A program made the translations under genes and the position numbers. Below the pieces are notes generated by a model. It was not told the DNA's origin. It did no database searches and was given only the letters and a program-made list of their open reading frames with translations. Positions 36,656-45,385 of a stretch of 64,000 bases of DNA are shown one piece after another (the first letter of the stretch is position 1; each line of letters opens with the position of its first letter). Origin of the DNA: Knoellia sp. p5-6-4. GTDB taxonomy: Bacteria; Actinomycetota; Actinomycetes; Actinomycetales; Dermatophilaceae. The stretch is taken from positions 554,437 to 618,436 of the forward strand of contig NZ_JARGZF010000001.1 in NCBI RefSeq assembly GCF_029222705.1, given 5' to 3'.

Positions 36656-37234
36656 GTGGAGGCCGCGGAACGGGTGCGGGAGGCCATGCGGGCGGTGCCG
36701 CGGGCCCGCTACCTGCCGAGGGCGCAGCGCTTCTTCGCACCGGCCGACATGGCCCTTCCGATCGGCCACGGGCAGACAAACTCGCAGCCGAGCACGGTGC
36801 GGGCCATGCTCGAGCTGCTCGACGTGCACGAGGGGCACCGGGTGCTCGACGTCGGCTCCGGCTCGGGCTGGACCACGGCGATCCTCGCGCACCTGACCGG
36901 CCCCACGGGGTCCGTCCTGGGCGTCGAGCGGGTGCCGGCGCTGGTGGAGATGGGTGCGGCCAACCTGGCCGGGGCCGGTATGCCGTGGGCTCGGGTCGAG
37001 CGGGCCACGCCCGGCATGCTCGGTGCCCCGTCGGAGGGGCCGTTCGACCGCATCCTCGTCTCCGCCGAGCCCGACCACCTACCCGACGAGCTCGTGGCCC
37101 AGCTGGTGCCCGGCGGGGTGATGGTCATCCCGGTGGGGGGCCGGATGCTGCGGGTGCGCGCCGCGGCCGGCAGCCCTGAGGTGGAGCGCGGCGGGTACTA
37201 CCGGTTCGTGCCCCTGGTGCAGGACGGCGGCTAA
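36656..37234 (+). CDS. Protein-L-isoaspartate O-methyltransferase
   Basis: The 192-residue protein has the PIMT layout: YLPRAQRFFAPADMALPIGHGQTNSQPS near residue 17 with the substrate-site GQTNSQP, the SAM motif VLDVGSGSGWTTAIL near 63, and LVPGGVMVIPVG near 152. It methylates L-isoaspartyl residues in damaged proteins to start their repair. GTG 36656 is supported by the hexamer CATACT 6 nt upstream. It is divergent from the radical SAM gene with 72 bp between starts. Confidence 0.88.
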   Translation: MEAAERVREAMRAVPRARYLPRAQRFFAPADMALPIGHGQTNSQPSTVRAMLELLDVHEGHRVLDVGSGSGWTTAILAHLTGPTGSVLGVERVPALVEMGAANLAGAGMPWARVERATPGMLGAPSEGPFDRILVSAEPDHLPDELVAQLVPGGVMVIPVGGRMLRVRAAAGSPEVERGGYYRFVPLVQDGG

Positions 37235-37592
37235 GTCGTCCACAGTGAGCCGGGCGCCGTCACATCATCCACAAGGGTCCGCCTCCCGGGTTGCCGCGAG
37301 GGATGAGGTATGCCGCGAAAACGGTTGTGCGACAGACGTTCCCGTCATCGTCGAGCTGGGTCCGGCTGTCGGTGGTCGGCTCTACCTTTGTGGTCATGGA
37401 GGGGAACCAGCCGCGTATCAGCCTGGCGGAGCGCCGGGCTCGAGTGGGATCTCACCCGAGGCTCCTACGACGAGCTCCTCGCGAGGCGCGCCGCGCGGGA
37501 GCCAGCGTGACCCCGCCCCACACCCCGCCGACACCGGCGGGGCCGCAGGCATGCCCAGCCCTTGTCCAGCCCCCTGACCGAGCCCCGCACAC
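37235..37592. other. 358-bp gene-free stretch between convergent genes
   Basis: No convincing gene is present. It contains GTCCACA- and ATCCACA-like words at 37240-37275, a GTATGCCG copy at 37308, and a small hairpin at 37523-37542 (CCCCGCCG-ACAC-CGGCGGGG) that may end the ogt transcript. A 38-codon coding-like trace at 37396-37510 changes frame and is not called. Confidence 0.5.
37523..37542 (-). terminator. Possible terminator after ogt
   Basis: Perfect 8-bp arms enclose a 4-nt loop, 50 bp after the ogt stop. No T tract is seen. Confidence 0.45.
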
Positions 37593-38114
37593 CTAGAACA
37601 GACGGCGACCGGCCACCCGCGCCTCGAGGTCGAGCAGCAGGCGCTTGCGCGGCAGGCCGCCGCCGTAGCCGGTGAGGTCGCCACTGGTGCCGACGACCCG
37701 GTGACAGGGCACCACGATGCCGAGGGGGTTGCGCCCGTTGGCGAGACCGACGGCTCGGGAGCCGGTGGGGTTGCCCAGGCGCCGGGCCAGCTCACCGTAG
37801 GTCGCCGTCTCGCCGTACGGGATCGTCACCAGCTCCGCCCACACCCGCCGCTGGAACTCGGTGCCCTGGGCGGCGAGGGGCAGGTCGAACTCCGTGCGCT
37901 CGCCGGCGAAGTACTCCTCGAGCTGCGCCGCGGCGCGAGCGAGCACCGGGTCGTCCGTGGCGGCGCACACGCCGTAGGTCAGCTCCCCGGGGTGGTGGCG
38001 CTGGTCCTCCATCCAGACGGCGACGAGCCCCTCGCCCTCTGCCACGAGGGTGAGCGGGCCGACGGGGGTCGGCTCCAGCACGAGGTGTCGGCGGCCGAGA
38101 CCCTGCGCGTTCAT
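37593..38114 (-). CDS. ogt: Methylated-DNA--protein-cysteine methyltransferase
   Basis: The 173-residue protein has the MGMT fold with the acceptor cysteine in IVVPCHRVVG near residue 140 and the YGETATYGELARRLGNP helix-turn-helix arginine-finger region near residue 108. It removes methyl groups from O6-methylguanine in a suicide reaction. Its start overlaps the stop of the Ada/AlkA fusion gene by 4 bp, so the two alkylation-repair proteins are translated together. Confidence 0.93.
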   Translation of the reverse strand: MNAQGLGRRHLVLEPTPVGPLTLVAEGEGLVAVWMEDQRHHPGELTYGVCAATDDPVLARAAAQLEEYFAGERTEFDLPLAAQGTEFQRRVWAELVTIPYGETATYGELARRLGNPTGSRAVGLANGRNPLGIVVPCHRVVGTSGDLTGYGGGLPRKRLLLDLEARVAGRRLF

Positions 38115-39616
38115 GCTGCCGAGCCCTCGGCCGGGAGCCGGTTCACCGCGTGGTCCGCCATCCCCCATAGGTGCTGCACGGCATACGCGCCCCACGGCCG
38201 CCACTGCCGTCGGGCTTGGCCGAGGGCGGCGGCGTCCCGGACGCCGAGGGACGCCAGAGCCTGCCTGACCCCGAGGTCGGTGGCCGGGAAGGCGTCCGGG
38301 TCTCCGAGCCCGCGCATGGCCACCATCTCGACGGTCCACGGGCCGACGCCCGGCTGCGCGGCGAGAGCGGCCTTGGCACTCCCCCAGTCCTCGCCGGGGC
38401 CCAACCTGACGGCGCCCGACGCGAGGGCCGCCGCGAGCCCGACCAGCGTGGCTGCGCGGCTGCGCGGCATGGCAAGGGTGTCCGGGTCGAGCTCGGCAAC
38501 CACCTCGGGAGACGGGAAGCAGTGCGTCAGCGCACCCTCGGGGTCGCTGACCGCAGGGCCGAGGGCGGCCGCCAGCCTGGCCGCGAGCGTGCGGGCGGCC
38601 GCCGTCGACACCTGCTGCCCGAGGACGACGCGCAGGGCGAGCTCGTCGGCGTCGACCGTGCGAGGCACCCGGCGGCCGGGCGCGCGGGAGACGAGTGGTG
38701 CGAGGTGGGGGTCACCGGTGAGGTGGTCGTCGACCGCCGCCGGGTCGGCGTCGAGATCGAGCAGCGCCCGGCAGCGGGCCACGGCGCTGGAGAGGTCGCG
38801 CAGGTCGGCGAGCCACACACGCGCCGCGACGTGGTCGCCGGCCGGCGCCAGGGCGACCACCCCCGGCCCGCGGGGCAGCAGCAGGGTGCGGCGGTAGGAG
38901 CCGGCACGCCACTCCTCCACGCCGGGCACCCGCGTCTCGACGAGGTGCCCGAACAGGCTGTCCGGCAGCAGCGGCGCCCGGAACGGCAGGCGCAGCGCCA
39001 CGTGGTGCCAGGCCGGTTCGGTGGCGGTCTGGGTGCGCTCATCGGCGACAACGGGTTCCGCACGCTGCCGCAAGGCCGTGGGCGTCAGCGCGAAGACCTC
39101 CCGGACCGTCGCGTTGAAGGAGCGCAGGCTTCCGAAGCCGGCGGCGAAGGCGACCTCGCTCATGGGCAGGTCGGTCGACTCCACGAGCACCCGGGCGGTC
39201 TGGGCGCGCTGGGCGCGGGCGAGCGCCAGCGGGCCGGCCCCCACCTCGGCGGTGAGCAGCCGCTCGAGCTGGCGGGTGCTGTAGCCGAGGTGCCGCGCGA
39301 GTCCGGCCACGCCCTCGCGGTCGACCACCCCGTCGGCGACGAGCCGCATCGCGCGGGCGGTCACGTCGGCACGGGTGGACCACTGCGGCGAGCCGGGCGC
39401 CGCGTCGGGGCGGCAGCGCTTGCAGGCGCGGAAGCCTCCCCGCTGGGCTGCGGCCGCGCTGGGGTAGAACCTCATGTTCTGCGGCTTGGGCGGCACCACC
39501 GGGCAGCTCGGGCGGCAGTAGATGCCGGTCGTCACCACGGCGGTGAAGAACCACCCGTCGAACCGGGCGTCCTTGGCCTGGACGGCGCGGACGCAGGCCT
39601 CGTGGTCCTCGTGCAT
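38111..39616 (-). CDS. alkA: Ada-type regulator fused to AlkA 3-methyladenine DNA glycosylase
   Basis: From ATG 39616 the protein has 501 residues. The Ada zinc domain (residues 1-82) has four cysteines in YCRPSC and ACKRC, one of which is the expected methyl acceptor. An AraC-type helix-turn-helix follows (about 85-185). The AlkA N-domain and HhH-GPD glycosylase (about 205-490) contain QPGVGPWTVEMVAMRG and the catalytic Asp in FPATDLGV. The fusion should sense methyl phosphotriesters, activate its own operon and excise alkylated bases. CAGACT lies 6 nt upstream of the ATG. Confidence 0.93.
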   Translation of the reverse strand: MHEDHEACVRAVQAKDARFDGWFFTAVVTTGIYCRPSCPVVPPKPQNMRFYPSAAAAQRGGFRACKRCRPDAAPGSPQWSTRADVTARAMRLVADGVVDREGVAGLARHLGYSTRQLERLLTAEVGAGPLALARAQRAQTARVLVESTDLPMSEVAFAAGFGSLRSFNATVREVFALTPTALRQRAEPVVADERTQTATEPAWHHVALRLPFRAPLLPDSLFGHLVETRVPGVEEWRAGSYRRTLLLPRGPGVVALAPAGDHVAARVWLADLRDLSSAVARCRALLDLDADPAAVDDHLTGDPHLAPLVSRAPGRRVPRTVDADELALRVVLGQQVSTAAARTLAARLAAALGPAVSDPEGALTHCFPSPEVVAELDPDTLAMPRSRAATLVGLAAALASGAVRLGPGEDWGSAKAALAAQPGVGPWTVEMVAMRGLGDPDAFPATDLGVRQALASLGVRDAAALGQARRQWRPWGAYAVQHLWGMADHAVNRLPAEGSAA

Positions 39617-39622
39617 GGGCCC

Positions 39623-39628
39623 AGTCTG
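39623..39628 (-). promoter_or_regulatory. -10 hexamer for the Ada/AlkA-ogt operon
   Basis: CAGACT on the minus strand ends 6 nt before ATG 39616. Confidence 0.35.
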
Positions 39629-39726
39629 CCGGGCTGCGCCGACGGCCACTGGCAGGAATCCGACACCGTCCTCACCCCGCCGGCGACCCGGCGCGTCCCG
39701 CGCTCGCGCGGGCGCCGCCCCGACCA

Positions 39727-39772
39727 CGCGCGAGCGCCCCGCCGCCCGGAGGGGCAGCGGGGCGCTCGCGCG
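39727..39772 (-). terminator. Terminator after the acyl-CoA synthetase
   Basis: Perfect 15-bp arms (CGCGCGAGCGCCCCG and complement) enclose a 16-nt loop, 19 bp beyond the stop at 39792. Confidence 0.75.
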
Positions 39773-39791
39773 GTCAGCCGTGGAGCGGACG

Positions 39792-41651
39792 TCACTTCAC
39801 GGGCGTGTCCGCGTAGTGCGCGTCGAGCTGGCCGCGGTAGCGCTCGTTGACCACCTTGCGGCGCAACTTCATGCTCGGCGTGATCTCGCCCTCCTCGACC
39901 GAGAAGTCCCTGTCGAGGATGGTGAACTTCTTGATCTGCTCCCACCGGTTGAGCGTCATGTTGAGCTCGTCGATGTAGGCCTGGACCATGTCGCGGCAGC
40001 GCTGCGACGTGACGACCTCGCTGTAGGACTTGCCGGCCATGTTGTTGGCGGCCGCCCAACCCTGCATCGCATCGGGGTCGAGGGTGACCAGCGCCGAGAC
40101 GAAGTGACGGTCGGCGCCGTGCACGAGCATCTGGCTGACGTAGGGGCACATGCCCTTGAAGGTCGACTCGATCCGCGACGGCGCGACGTACTTGCCGCCC
40201 GAGGTCTTGAACATGTCCTTCTTGCGGTCAGTGATCTTGAGGAAGCCGCGCTCGTCAACCTCGCCGATGTCACCGGTGTGCAGCCAGCCCTGGACGTCCA
40301 TGGTCTCGGCCGTCTGGTCCTGGGCGTTGTGGTAGCCCTCCATGACGCCCGGACCACGCACCAGGACCTCGCCGTCCTCGGCGATCTTGACCTCGGTGCC
40401 CGGCGCCGGCCAGCCCACGGTGCCGTGCTGGTAGGCGTTGGGGCGGTTGACGAACGAGAACGCGCTCGTCTCGGTCAGTCCGTAGCCCTCGAGGATGAGG
40501 ATCCCGAACGCGTCGAACCACTTGGCGATCGCGGGGTCGAGGGCCGCCGAACCGGAGACGAAGAAGCGGACCCGTCCACCGAAGCGCTCGCGCACCTTGT
40601 GCAGGACCAGCTTGTCGGCCAGCGAGTACTGCAGCCCGAGCAGGCCCGACGGCTCCCTGCCCTGGGAGCGCAGCGCGGCGGCCCTGTCCCCCACACCCTC
40701 GGCCCACTGGAAGAGGCGGTACTTGATGCCGCCCTCCTCCTGCATCATCATCGAGATCCGGCCCTTGGCCTTCTCGAAGATGCGGGGCGGGGCTCCCATG
40801 AAGGTCGGCTTCACGGCGCCGAGGTTCTCCACGATCTTGTCGACCCGGCCGTCGATCGCGGTCGGGAAGCCGATCTGCATCGGGATGGTCAGCAGGATCT
40901 TGCCGAGCACGTGCGACAGCGGCAGCCAGAGGAACTGCAGGTCGTCCTTGCTGAGGATGCCGATCGAGTCGACCGCCGCGCCCTCGTAGGTCCACGCGTC
41001 GTGGGTCAGCCGAACGCCCTTCGGGCGACCGGTGGTGCCCGAGGTGTAGATGATCGTGGCCAGCCGCTCCGGGGTGAGGGCGTCGATGCGCTCGTCGACG
41101 GCACCGGAGTCGGTGGCGAGCAGCTCGGCGCCCATCTGGTCGAGCTCGTCGAGGGTGATGACCCAGTCGCCGTCGGGGGTGCCGTCGTAGGTGACGACCC
41201 GCGTCACGTGCGGGATCTCGTGGCGGACCTCGCGCAGCTTGGCGATCTGGGCGTCGTCCTCGGCGAAGACGACGCGGCTGTCCGAGTTGGACAGGATGTA
41301 GGAGACGTCGCCGGGGATGGTCGTCGGGTAGATCGTCGTGGTGGCCGCGCCGGCGCACATGATCGCCAGGTCGCAGATGGCCCACTCGTAGCGCGTCGTG
41401 GAGGCGATCGACACGCGGGCCTCCGGACCCACGCCGAGGGCGATGAGGCCGGCGGCCAGCCGGTAGGCCTGCTCGCGGGCCTCCTTCCACGTCACCGGCA
41501 CCCAGGCGTCGCCACGCGGGAACGAGTACGCCACGTCGTTGGCGCTGGCCTCCACCCGGCTCCGGAACAGGTGCGCCACGCTGGTCGCCCTCTTCTCGAT
41601 CAGGCTCCGGTCGACGGGCTCGTCGGCAGGGGTCCGGTAGTGCAGCGTCAT
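39792..41651 (-). CDS. Long-chain fatty-acid--CoA ligase (FadD15-like)
   Basis: The 619-residue protein is an AMP-forming synthetase of the ANL superfamily. It has IIYTSGTTGRPKGVRLTH near residue 195 (P-loop), EGYGLTETSAFSF near 415, WLHTGDIGEVDERGFLKITDRKKD near 475 (hinge) and a catalytic lysine near EGEITPSMKLRRKVV. The layout and length match the FadD15 group that activates long-chain acids for beta-oxidation or lipid synthesis. I chose ATG 41651, which has GAGG 6 nt upstream; ATG 41657 is possible. No acyl-CoA metabolism genes are adjacent. Confidence 0.92.
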   Translation of the reverse strand: MTLHYRTPADEPVDRSLIEKRATSVAHLFRSRVEASANDVAYSFPRGDAWVPVTWKEAREQAYRLAAGLIALGVGPEARVSIASTTRYEWAICDLAIMCAGAATTTIYPTTIPGDVSYILSNSDSRVVFAEDDAQIAKLREVRHEIPHVTRVVTYDGTPDGDWVITLDELDQMGAELLATDSGAVDERIDALTPERLATIIYTSGTTGRPKGVRLTHDAWTYEGAAVDSIGILSKDDLQFLWLPLSHVLGKILLTIPMQIGFPTAIDGRVDKIVENLGAVKPTFMGAPPRIFEKAKGRISMMMQEEGGIKYRLFQWAEGVGDRAAALRSQGREPSGLLGLQYSLADKLVLHKVRERFGGRVRFFVSGSAALDPAIAKWFDAFGILILEGYGLTETSAFSFVNRPNAYQHGTVGWPAPGTEVKIAEDGEVLVRGPGVMEGYHNAQDQTAETMDVQGWLHTGDIGEVDERGFLKITDRKKDMFKTSGGKYVAPSRIESTFKGMCPYVSQMLVHGADRHFVSALVTLDPDAMQGWAAANNMAGKSYSEVVTSQRCRDMVQAYIDELNMTLNRWEQIKKFTILDRDFSVEEGEITPSMKLRRKVVNERYRGQLDAHYADTPVK

Positions 41652-41766
41652 CGCCATCCTCACGTTGGGGGTTCCGTTGCCCGGATAGTGCCACGCACAC
41701 CCTGACACCGGGGGTGATTCGTGCGAATCGTTGTGATTCCCGAGCACGACGCGCCGGGCGTTCGCC

Positions 41767-42930
41767 TCAGCGCCGCAGGCTGGACAGGTGCACGTTGTTG
41801 ACCAGCCCGACGGCCAGCCAGCAGGCGAACATCGAGGACCCTCCGTAGGACACGAACGGCAGGGGCAGCCCGGTCACGGGCATGAGGCCGAGGTTCATCC
41901 CGACGTTCTCGAACACCTGGAACGTGAACCAGGTGGCCACGCCGAGCGCCATGAGGCGCCCAAAGGCGTCGCGGGCCCGCGCGGCGACCACCACCGAGCG
42001 GATGACGACGAACCCGAGGAGCAGGAGCAGGCCGGCGGCGCCGACGAACCCGAGCTCCTCCCCCGCCACCGAGAAGACGAAGTCGGTCTGCTGGTAGGGG
42101 ATGAACCCGCCCTGCGTCTGCCGGCCCTCGAAGAGGCCCTGCCCCTGCCAGCCGCCGGAGCCGATGGCGATGCGCACCTGCCGGGTCTGGTAGCCGATGC
42201 CCTGCGGGTCGGCCTGCGGGTCGGCGAAGGCGGTGAGCCGGTCGCGCTGGTAGTCGCTCAATAGCGGGGTCGTGAGCGCGGCCACCACCCCGGCCACCAC
42301 GAGCCCCAGCACGAGGGCCAGGCCCCGTTTCGGTGCCCCGCTCAGGGCAACCACGCCGAAGGCCAGGGCCCCGAGCACCAGCGCCGAGCCCAGGTCGGGC
42401 TGCAGCATGACCAGCCCGATGGGCACGGCCGCGACCGCCCACGCCACCGCGACGTCGCGGCCGTCGGGCGCGGCGCCGCGGTCGAGCCGCTCGCCGAGGA
42501 TGATCGCCAGCCCCAGGCACAGCGCCGCCTTGGCGAGCTCGGAGGGCTGCACGGAGAACCCGCCCGGCAGCAGGATCCACGAGCGGGAGCCGTTGACCGT
42601 CGACCCCAGCGGCGTGAGCACCAGGACGAGCCCGAGCACCGACAGGAGGTAGAGCACGGGCGCCACCGCGCGCAACAGCTGGTGGCCGGTGCGGGTCACC
42701 GCCGCCGCGAGCGCCACCCCGAGCGCCGTGTTGAGCAGGTGCCTGGTCAGGTATGCCGTGCCGGCGTCGTTGTGCGTCGCCGACCACACCAGCAGGGCGC
42801 CGACGAGGGAGAGCCCCAGCGCTCCGATGACCAGGCCCCAGTCGCTGCGCGCCCAGGTGCCGGGCAGCGCCGGCCGTGGCCCCCGGGGGCGGCTCAGGAC
42901 GGGACGACGGTGGTCAGCACCTGGCGGCAC
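41767..42930 (-). CDS. rodA: RodA/FtsW/SpoVE-family SEDS glycosyltransferase
   Basis: The protein has about 387 residues and ten predicted membrane helices. SEDS signatures are VQPSELAKAALCLGLA near residue 135, MLQPDLGSALVLGALAF near 180 with the catalytic Asp, and LPFVSYGGSSM near the C-terminus. SEDS proteins polymerise lipid II with a class B PBP; RodA for elongation is likelier than FtsW because no division genes are near. The start is uncertain: GTG 42930 is the best codon in frame and overlaps ribF by 37 nt. It is the last gene of the rbfA-truB-ribF run. T-A-Y-L codons near 42751 hold a GTATGCCG copy. Confidence 0.88.
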   Translation of the reverse strand: MPPGADHRRPVLSRPRGPRPALPGTWARSDWGLVIGALGLSLVGALLVWSATHNDAGTAYLTRHLLNTALGVALAAAVTRTGHQLLRAVAPVLYLLSVLGLVLVLTPLGSTVNGSRSWILLPGGFSVQPSELAKAALCLGLAIILGERLDRGAAPDGRDVAVAWAVAAVPIGLVMLQPDLGSALVLGALAFGVVALSGAPKRGLALVLGLVVAGVVAALTTPLLSDYQRDRLTAFADPQADPQGIGYQTRQVRIAIGSGGWQGQGLFEGRQTQGGFIPYQQTDFVFSVAGEELGFVGAAGLLLLLGFVVIRSVVVAARARDAFGRLMALGVATWFTFQVFENVGMNLGLMPVTGLPLPFVSYGGSSMFACWLAVGLVNNVHLSSLRR

Positions 42931-43880
42931 CGCTCGACGTCCCCTGCCATGGCCGTGAGCAGCTCGTCGACGGAGTCGAAGCGCAGCGTCGGCCTGATGT
43001 GTTCGACGAACTCGACCGAGACCCGCTCGTCGTAGAGGTCGAGGTCGTCGCGGTCGAGGACGTACGCCTCGACGGTGCGGATGGTGCCGTCGAAGGTGGG
43101 GTTCGTGCCGACCGAGATGGCGGCGGGCAGGGTGCGCTCGACGTCTCCGGCGGGCAGGTCCAGCCGGGTCAGCCACCCGGCATACACCCCGTCGGCCGGC
43201 ACCATGCCGAGGGCGTCCTGGTCGAGGTTCGCCGTCGGGTAACCGAGGTCGCGCCCGCGGTGGGCGCCGTGCACCACGGTGCCGACGACCTGGTGGGGCC
43301 GGCCGAGCACGTCGGCCGCGGCGGCCACCCGGCCGGCGGCGAGGTGCTCGCGCACTCCGGTGGAGGACCAGCGGTGGTGGCCCGCGTCGCCGAGGTCGCC
43401 CTGGTCGCTGACGACCACGACCTCGAAGCCGTGCCTCTCCCCCAGCTCGCGCAACAGGTCGACGTCGCCGGTGTAGCCCCTGCCGAACCCGCGCGTGTCC
43501 TGCCCGACCACGAGCGCCCTGGCCTGGAGCGCCTCGACGAAGGTGTGGCGGACGTAGTCCTCGGCGGTCTGGTCGGCGAACTCGTGGGTGAACTCCAGCA
43601 CCAGCAGGCCGTCGAGGCCGATGTCGGCGAGGAGGTCGTCGCGCAGCGAGTCGGGAGTGATCAGGGGCAGCCCCTGCTCACGGTGGAACAGCGCGGCAGG
43701 GTGCGGGTCGAACGTGACTGCGACCGACGGCAGGCCCAGCCGGGCCCCCTCCTCGAGCAGGCGCCCGAGCACGGCCCGGTGGCCCCGGTGGACCCCGTCG
43801 AAGTTTCCGAACGTCGCGACGCAGGGGCGCAGCGACTCGGGGGTCTGGGTGGGGTCGGTCCAGCGGTGCACGGGGGACAC
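42894..43880 (-). CDS. ribF: Bifunctional riboflavin kinase/FAD synthetase
   Basis: The 328-residue protein has an N-terminal FMN adenylyltransferase domain with ATFGNFDGVHRGH near residue 22 and SSTGVRE near 175, then a riboflavin kinase domain with GRDLGYPTANL near 225. It makes FMN and FAD from riboflavin. It follows truB by 1 nt and overlaps rodA. truB-ribF adjacency is standard in actinomycetes. V-Y-A-G codons near 43178 hold a CGGCATAC copy. Confidence 0.95.
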   Translation of the reverse strand: MSPVHRWTDPTQTPESLRPCVATFGNFDGVHRGHRAVLGRLLEEGARLGLPSVAVTFDPHPAALFHREQGLPLITPDSLRDDLLADIGLDGLLVLEFTHEFADQTAEDYVRHTFVEALQARALVVGQDTRGFGRGYTGDVDLLRELGERHGFEVVVVSDQGDLGDAGHHRWSSTGVREHLAAGRVAAAADVLGRPHQVVGTVVHGAHRGRDLGYPTANLDQDALGMVPADGVYAGWLTRLDLPAGDVERTLPAAISVGTNPTFDGTIRTVEAYVLDRDDLDLYDERVSVEFVEHIRPTLRFDSVDELLTAMAGDVERCRQVLTTVVPS

Positions 43881-43881
43881 T

Positions 43882-44796
43882 CTACGAACCCGCGGGGGCG
43901 AACACGACGAGCGCCCGGGCTTTCAGCCCGGTCTCGTCCAGCATCGCCACCAACGTGCCGTCCGGCCCGAAGGCCGCGACCGGCTCCCGGCGCCCGGGCG
44001 GCGCCGAGGCGATGCGCTGCCCGTAGCCCACCGCGCGGGCCTCGGTCTCGCTCAGCTCGCGGGCTGTGAACCCGCCCCGGGCGGCGTCGGCGAGCGGCAG
44101 CAGCGGCACCTCGTCGCGCTCGGCCGCGGCCGCAAGCTCGTCGAGGGTGTGGGCCTGCTCGAGGGTGAAGGAGCCGACGCGGGTGCGCCGCAGCGCGGTG
44201 AGGTGGCCGCCCACCCCGAGCGCGGCCCCGAGGTCGCGGGCGAGGGCCCGCACGTAGGTACCCGAGGACACCTCCACCTCGACGTCGACGTCGAGCACCG
44301 GCACGCCGTCGGCCTCGGCCCGACGGGTCTCGAGCACGTCGAAGCGGTGGACCGTCACCGGACGGGCGGCCAGCTCGACGTCCTCGCCGGCGCGGACGCG
44401 GGCGTAGGACCGCTCGCCCTTGACCTTGATGGCGCTCACGGCGCTCGGCACCTGCTCGATGTCGCCGGTGAGGGCGAGCACGGCGCCCCGCAGCGCACCG
44501 GCGGTGACGCGGTCGGCCGGGGTCGATGCAGTGACCTCGCCCTCCGCGTCGTCGGTGATGGTGCTCTGGCCGAGCCGGATGGTGGCGGTGTAGGTCTTGT
44601 CGCAGCCGACGAGGAAGGTCAGCAGCCGGGTGGCCTTGTTGACCCCCAGCACGAGCACGCCGGTCGCCATCGGGTCGAGCGTGCCGGCATGCCCGACGCG
44701 GCGGGTGCCGCAGAGCCGCCGGGCCCGGCCGACGACGTCGTGGCTGGTCCAGCCGGCGGGCTTGTCGACGACGAGGAGGCCGTCAGCGACGGGCAT
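43882..44796 (-). CDS. truB: tRNA pseudouridine-55 synthase
   Basis: The 304-residue protein begins MPVADGLLVVDKPAGWTSHDV and has VGHAGTLDPMATGVL near residue 38 with the catalytic Asp, QVPSAVSAIKVKG, and SSGTYVRALARDLG. It forms pseudouridine at position 55 of tRNA. The C-terminal part resembles the TruB C2/PUA region. ATG 44796 overlaps the end of rbfA by 14 nt. Confidence 0.95.
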   Translation of the reverse strand: MPVADGLLVVDKPAGWTSHDVVGRARRLCGTRRVGHAGTLDPMATGVLVLGVNKATRLLTFLVGCDKTYTATIRLGQSTITDDAEGEVTASTPADRVTAGALRGAVLALTGDIEQVPSAVSAIKVKGERSYARVRAGEDVELAARPVTVHRFDVLETRRAEADGVPVLDVDVEVEVSSGTYVRALARDLGAALGVGGHLTALRRTRVGSFTLEQAHTLDELAAAAERDEVPLLPLADAARGGFTARELSETEARAVGYGQRIASAPPGRREPVAAFGPDGTLVAMLDETGLKARALVVFAPAGS

Positions 44797-45271
44797 CCGC
44801 GTCGCCGTCGAGGTCGGCGGTGTCCCACACGGTGTCGTCGACGTCGCCCTCCTCGGAGGGCTTCTTGTAGGGGTCGGCGTCGCCGGCATACTTCGCCTCG
44901 GCGGCAGCCGCGGCCACGGCCGCGTCGCGCTCCTTGGCCTCCCGCAGGAGGTCCTCGAGGTGGGCCGCGGTCTCCGGGATGGCGTCGGCGAAGAACTCCA
45001 GGGTCGGGGTCAGCCGGATGCTGATCTGGCCGCCCACGAAGGAGCGGAGCCGTCCCTTGTTCTTCTCCAGCAGGGCGGCGGTCTTCGCGCGCTGCGCCTC
45101 GTCGCCGAACACCGTGTAGAAGACGGAGGCGTGCTGGAGGTCGTTGGTGACCCGCACGTCGGTGATGGTGACGAAGCCGAGGTCGGGGTCCTTGACGATC
45201 CGCTCGACGTTCGCCGCGATGAGGACCTTGATGCGGTCGGCGATCTTGCGGGCGCGTCCTGCGTCAGCCAT
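44783..45271 (-). CDS. rbfA: 30S ribosome-binding factor RbfA
   Basis: The 162-residue protein is a KH-fold RbfA: ARKIADRIKVLIAANVERIVKDP near the start, then ITDVRVTNDLQHASVFYTV and IRLTPTLEFFADAIPE. The tail beyond about residue 115 is acidic and low in complexity. RbfA helps mature 16S rRNA in the small subunit. It is separated from infB by a palindromic terminator, so rbfA-truB-ribF-rodA may need its own promoter or read-through. Confidence 0.95.
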   Translation of the reverse strand: MADAGRARKIADRIKVLIAANVERIVKDPDLGFVTITDVRVTNDLQHASVFYTVFGDEAQRAKTAALLEKNKGRLRSFVGGQISIRLTPTLEFFADAIPETAAHLEDLLREAKERDAAVAAAAAEAKYAGDADPYKKPSEEGDVDDTVWDTADLDGDADARR

Positions 45272-45336
45272 GGCTACTCCTCGTGTGGGTCCGGGTCGCG
45301 CGGCGCCGTGGCGGCTGGCCGGAGCGACGGGAGGCG

Positions 45337-45371
45337 GGGGTATGCCGGGTGGTGACCACCCGGCATACCCC
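45337..45371 (-). terminator. Terminator after infB built from two inverted CGGCATAC copies
   Basis: A perfect odd-length palindrome has 17-bp arms on either side of one central G. Each arm contains one GTATGCCG/CGGCATAC copy (45340-45347 and 45361-45368) followed by GGTGG or CCACC. It lies 15 bp after the infB stop. Little of a T tract follows. Confidence 0.75.
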
Positions 45372-45385
45372 GCCGCTGTGCGCCG

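Noticed and set aside
37396-37510. A 38-codon coding-like trace after the isoaspartyl methyltransferase
   Set aside because: It starts well (MEGNQPRISLAERRA) but must change frame near 37440 to reach LEWDLTRGSYDELLARR. With no family to judge by, I could not decide between a broken small gene and chance.
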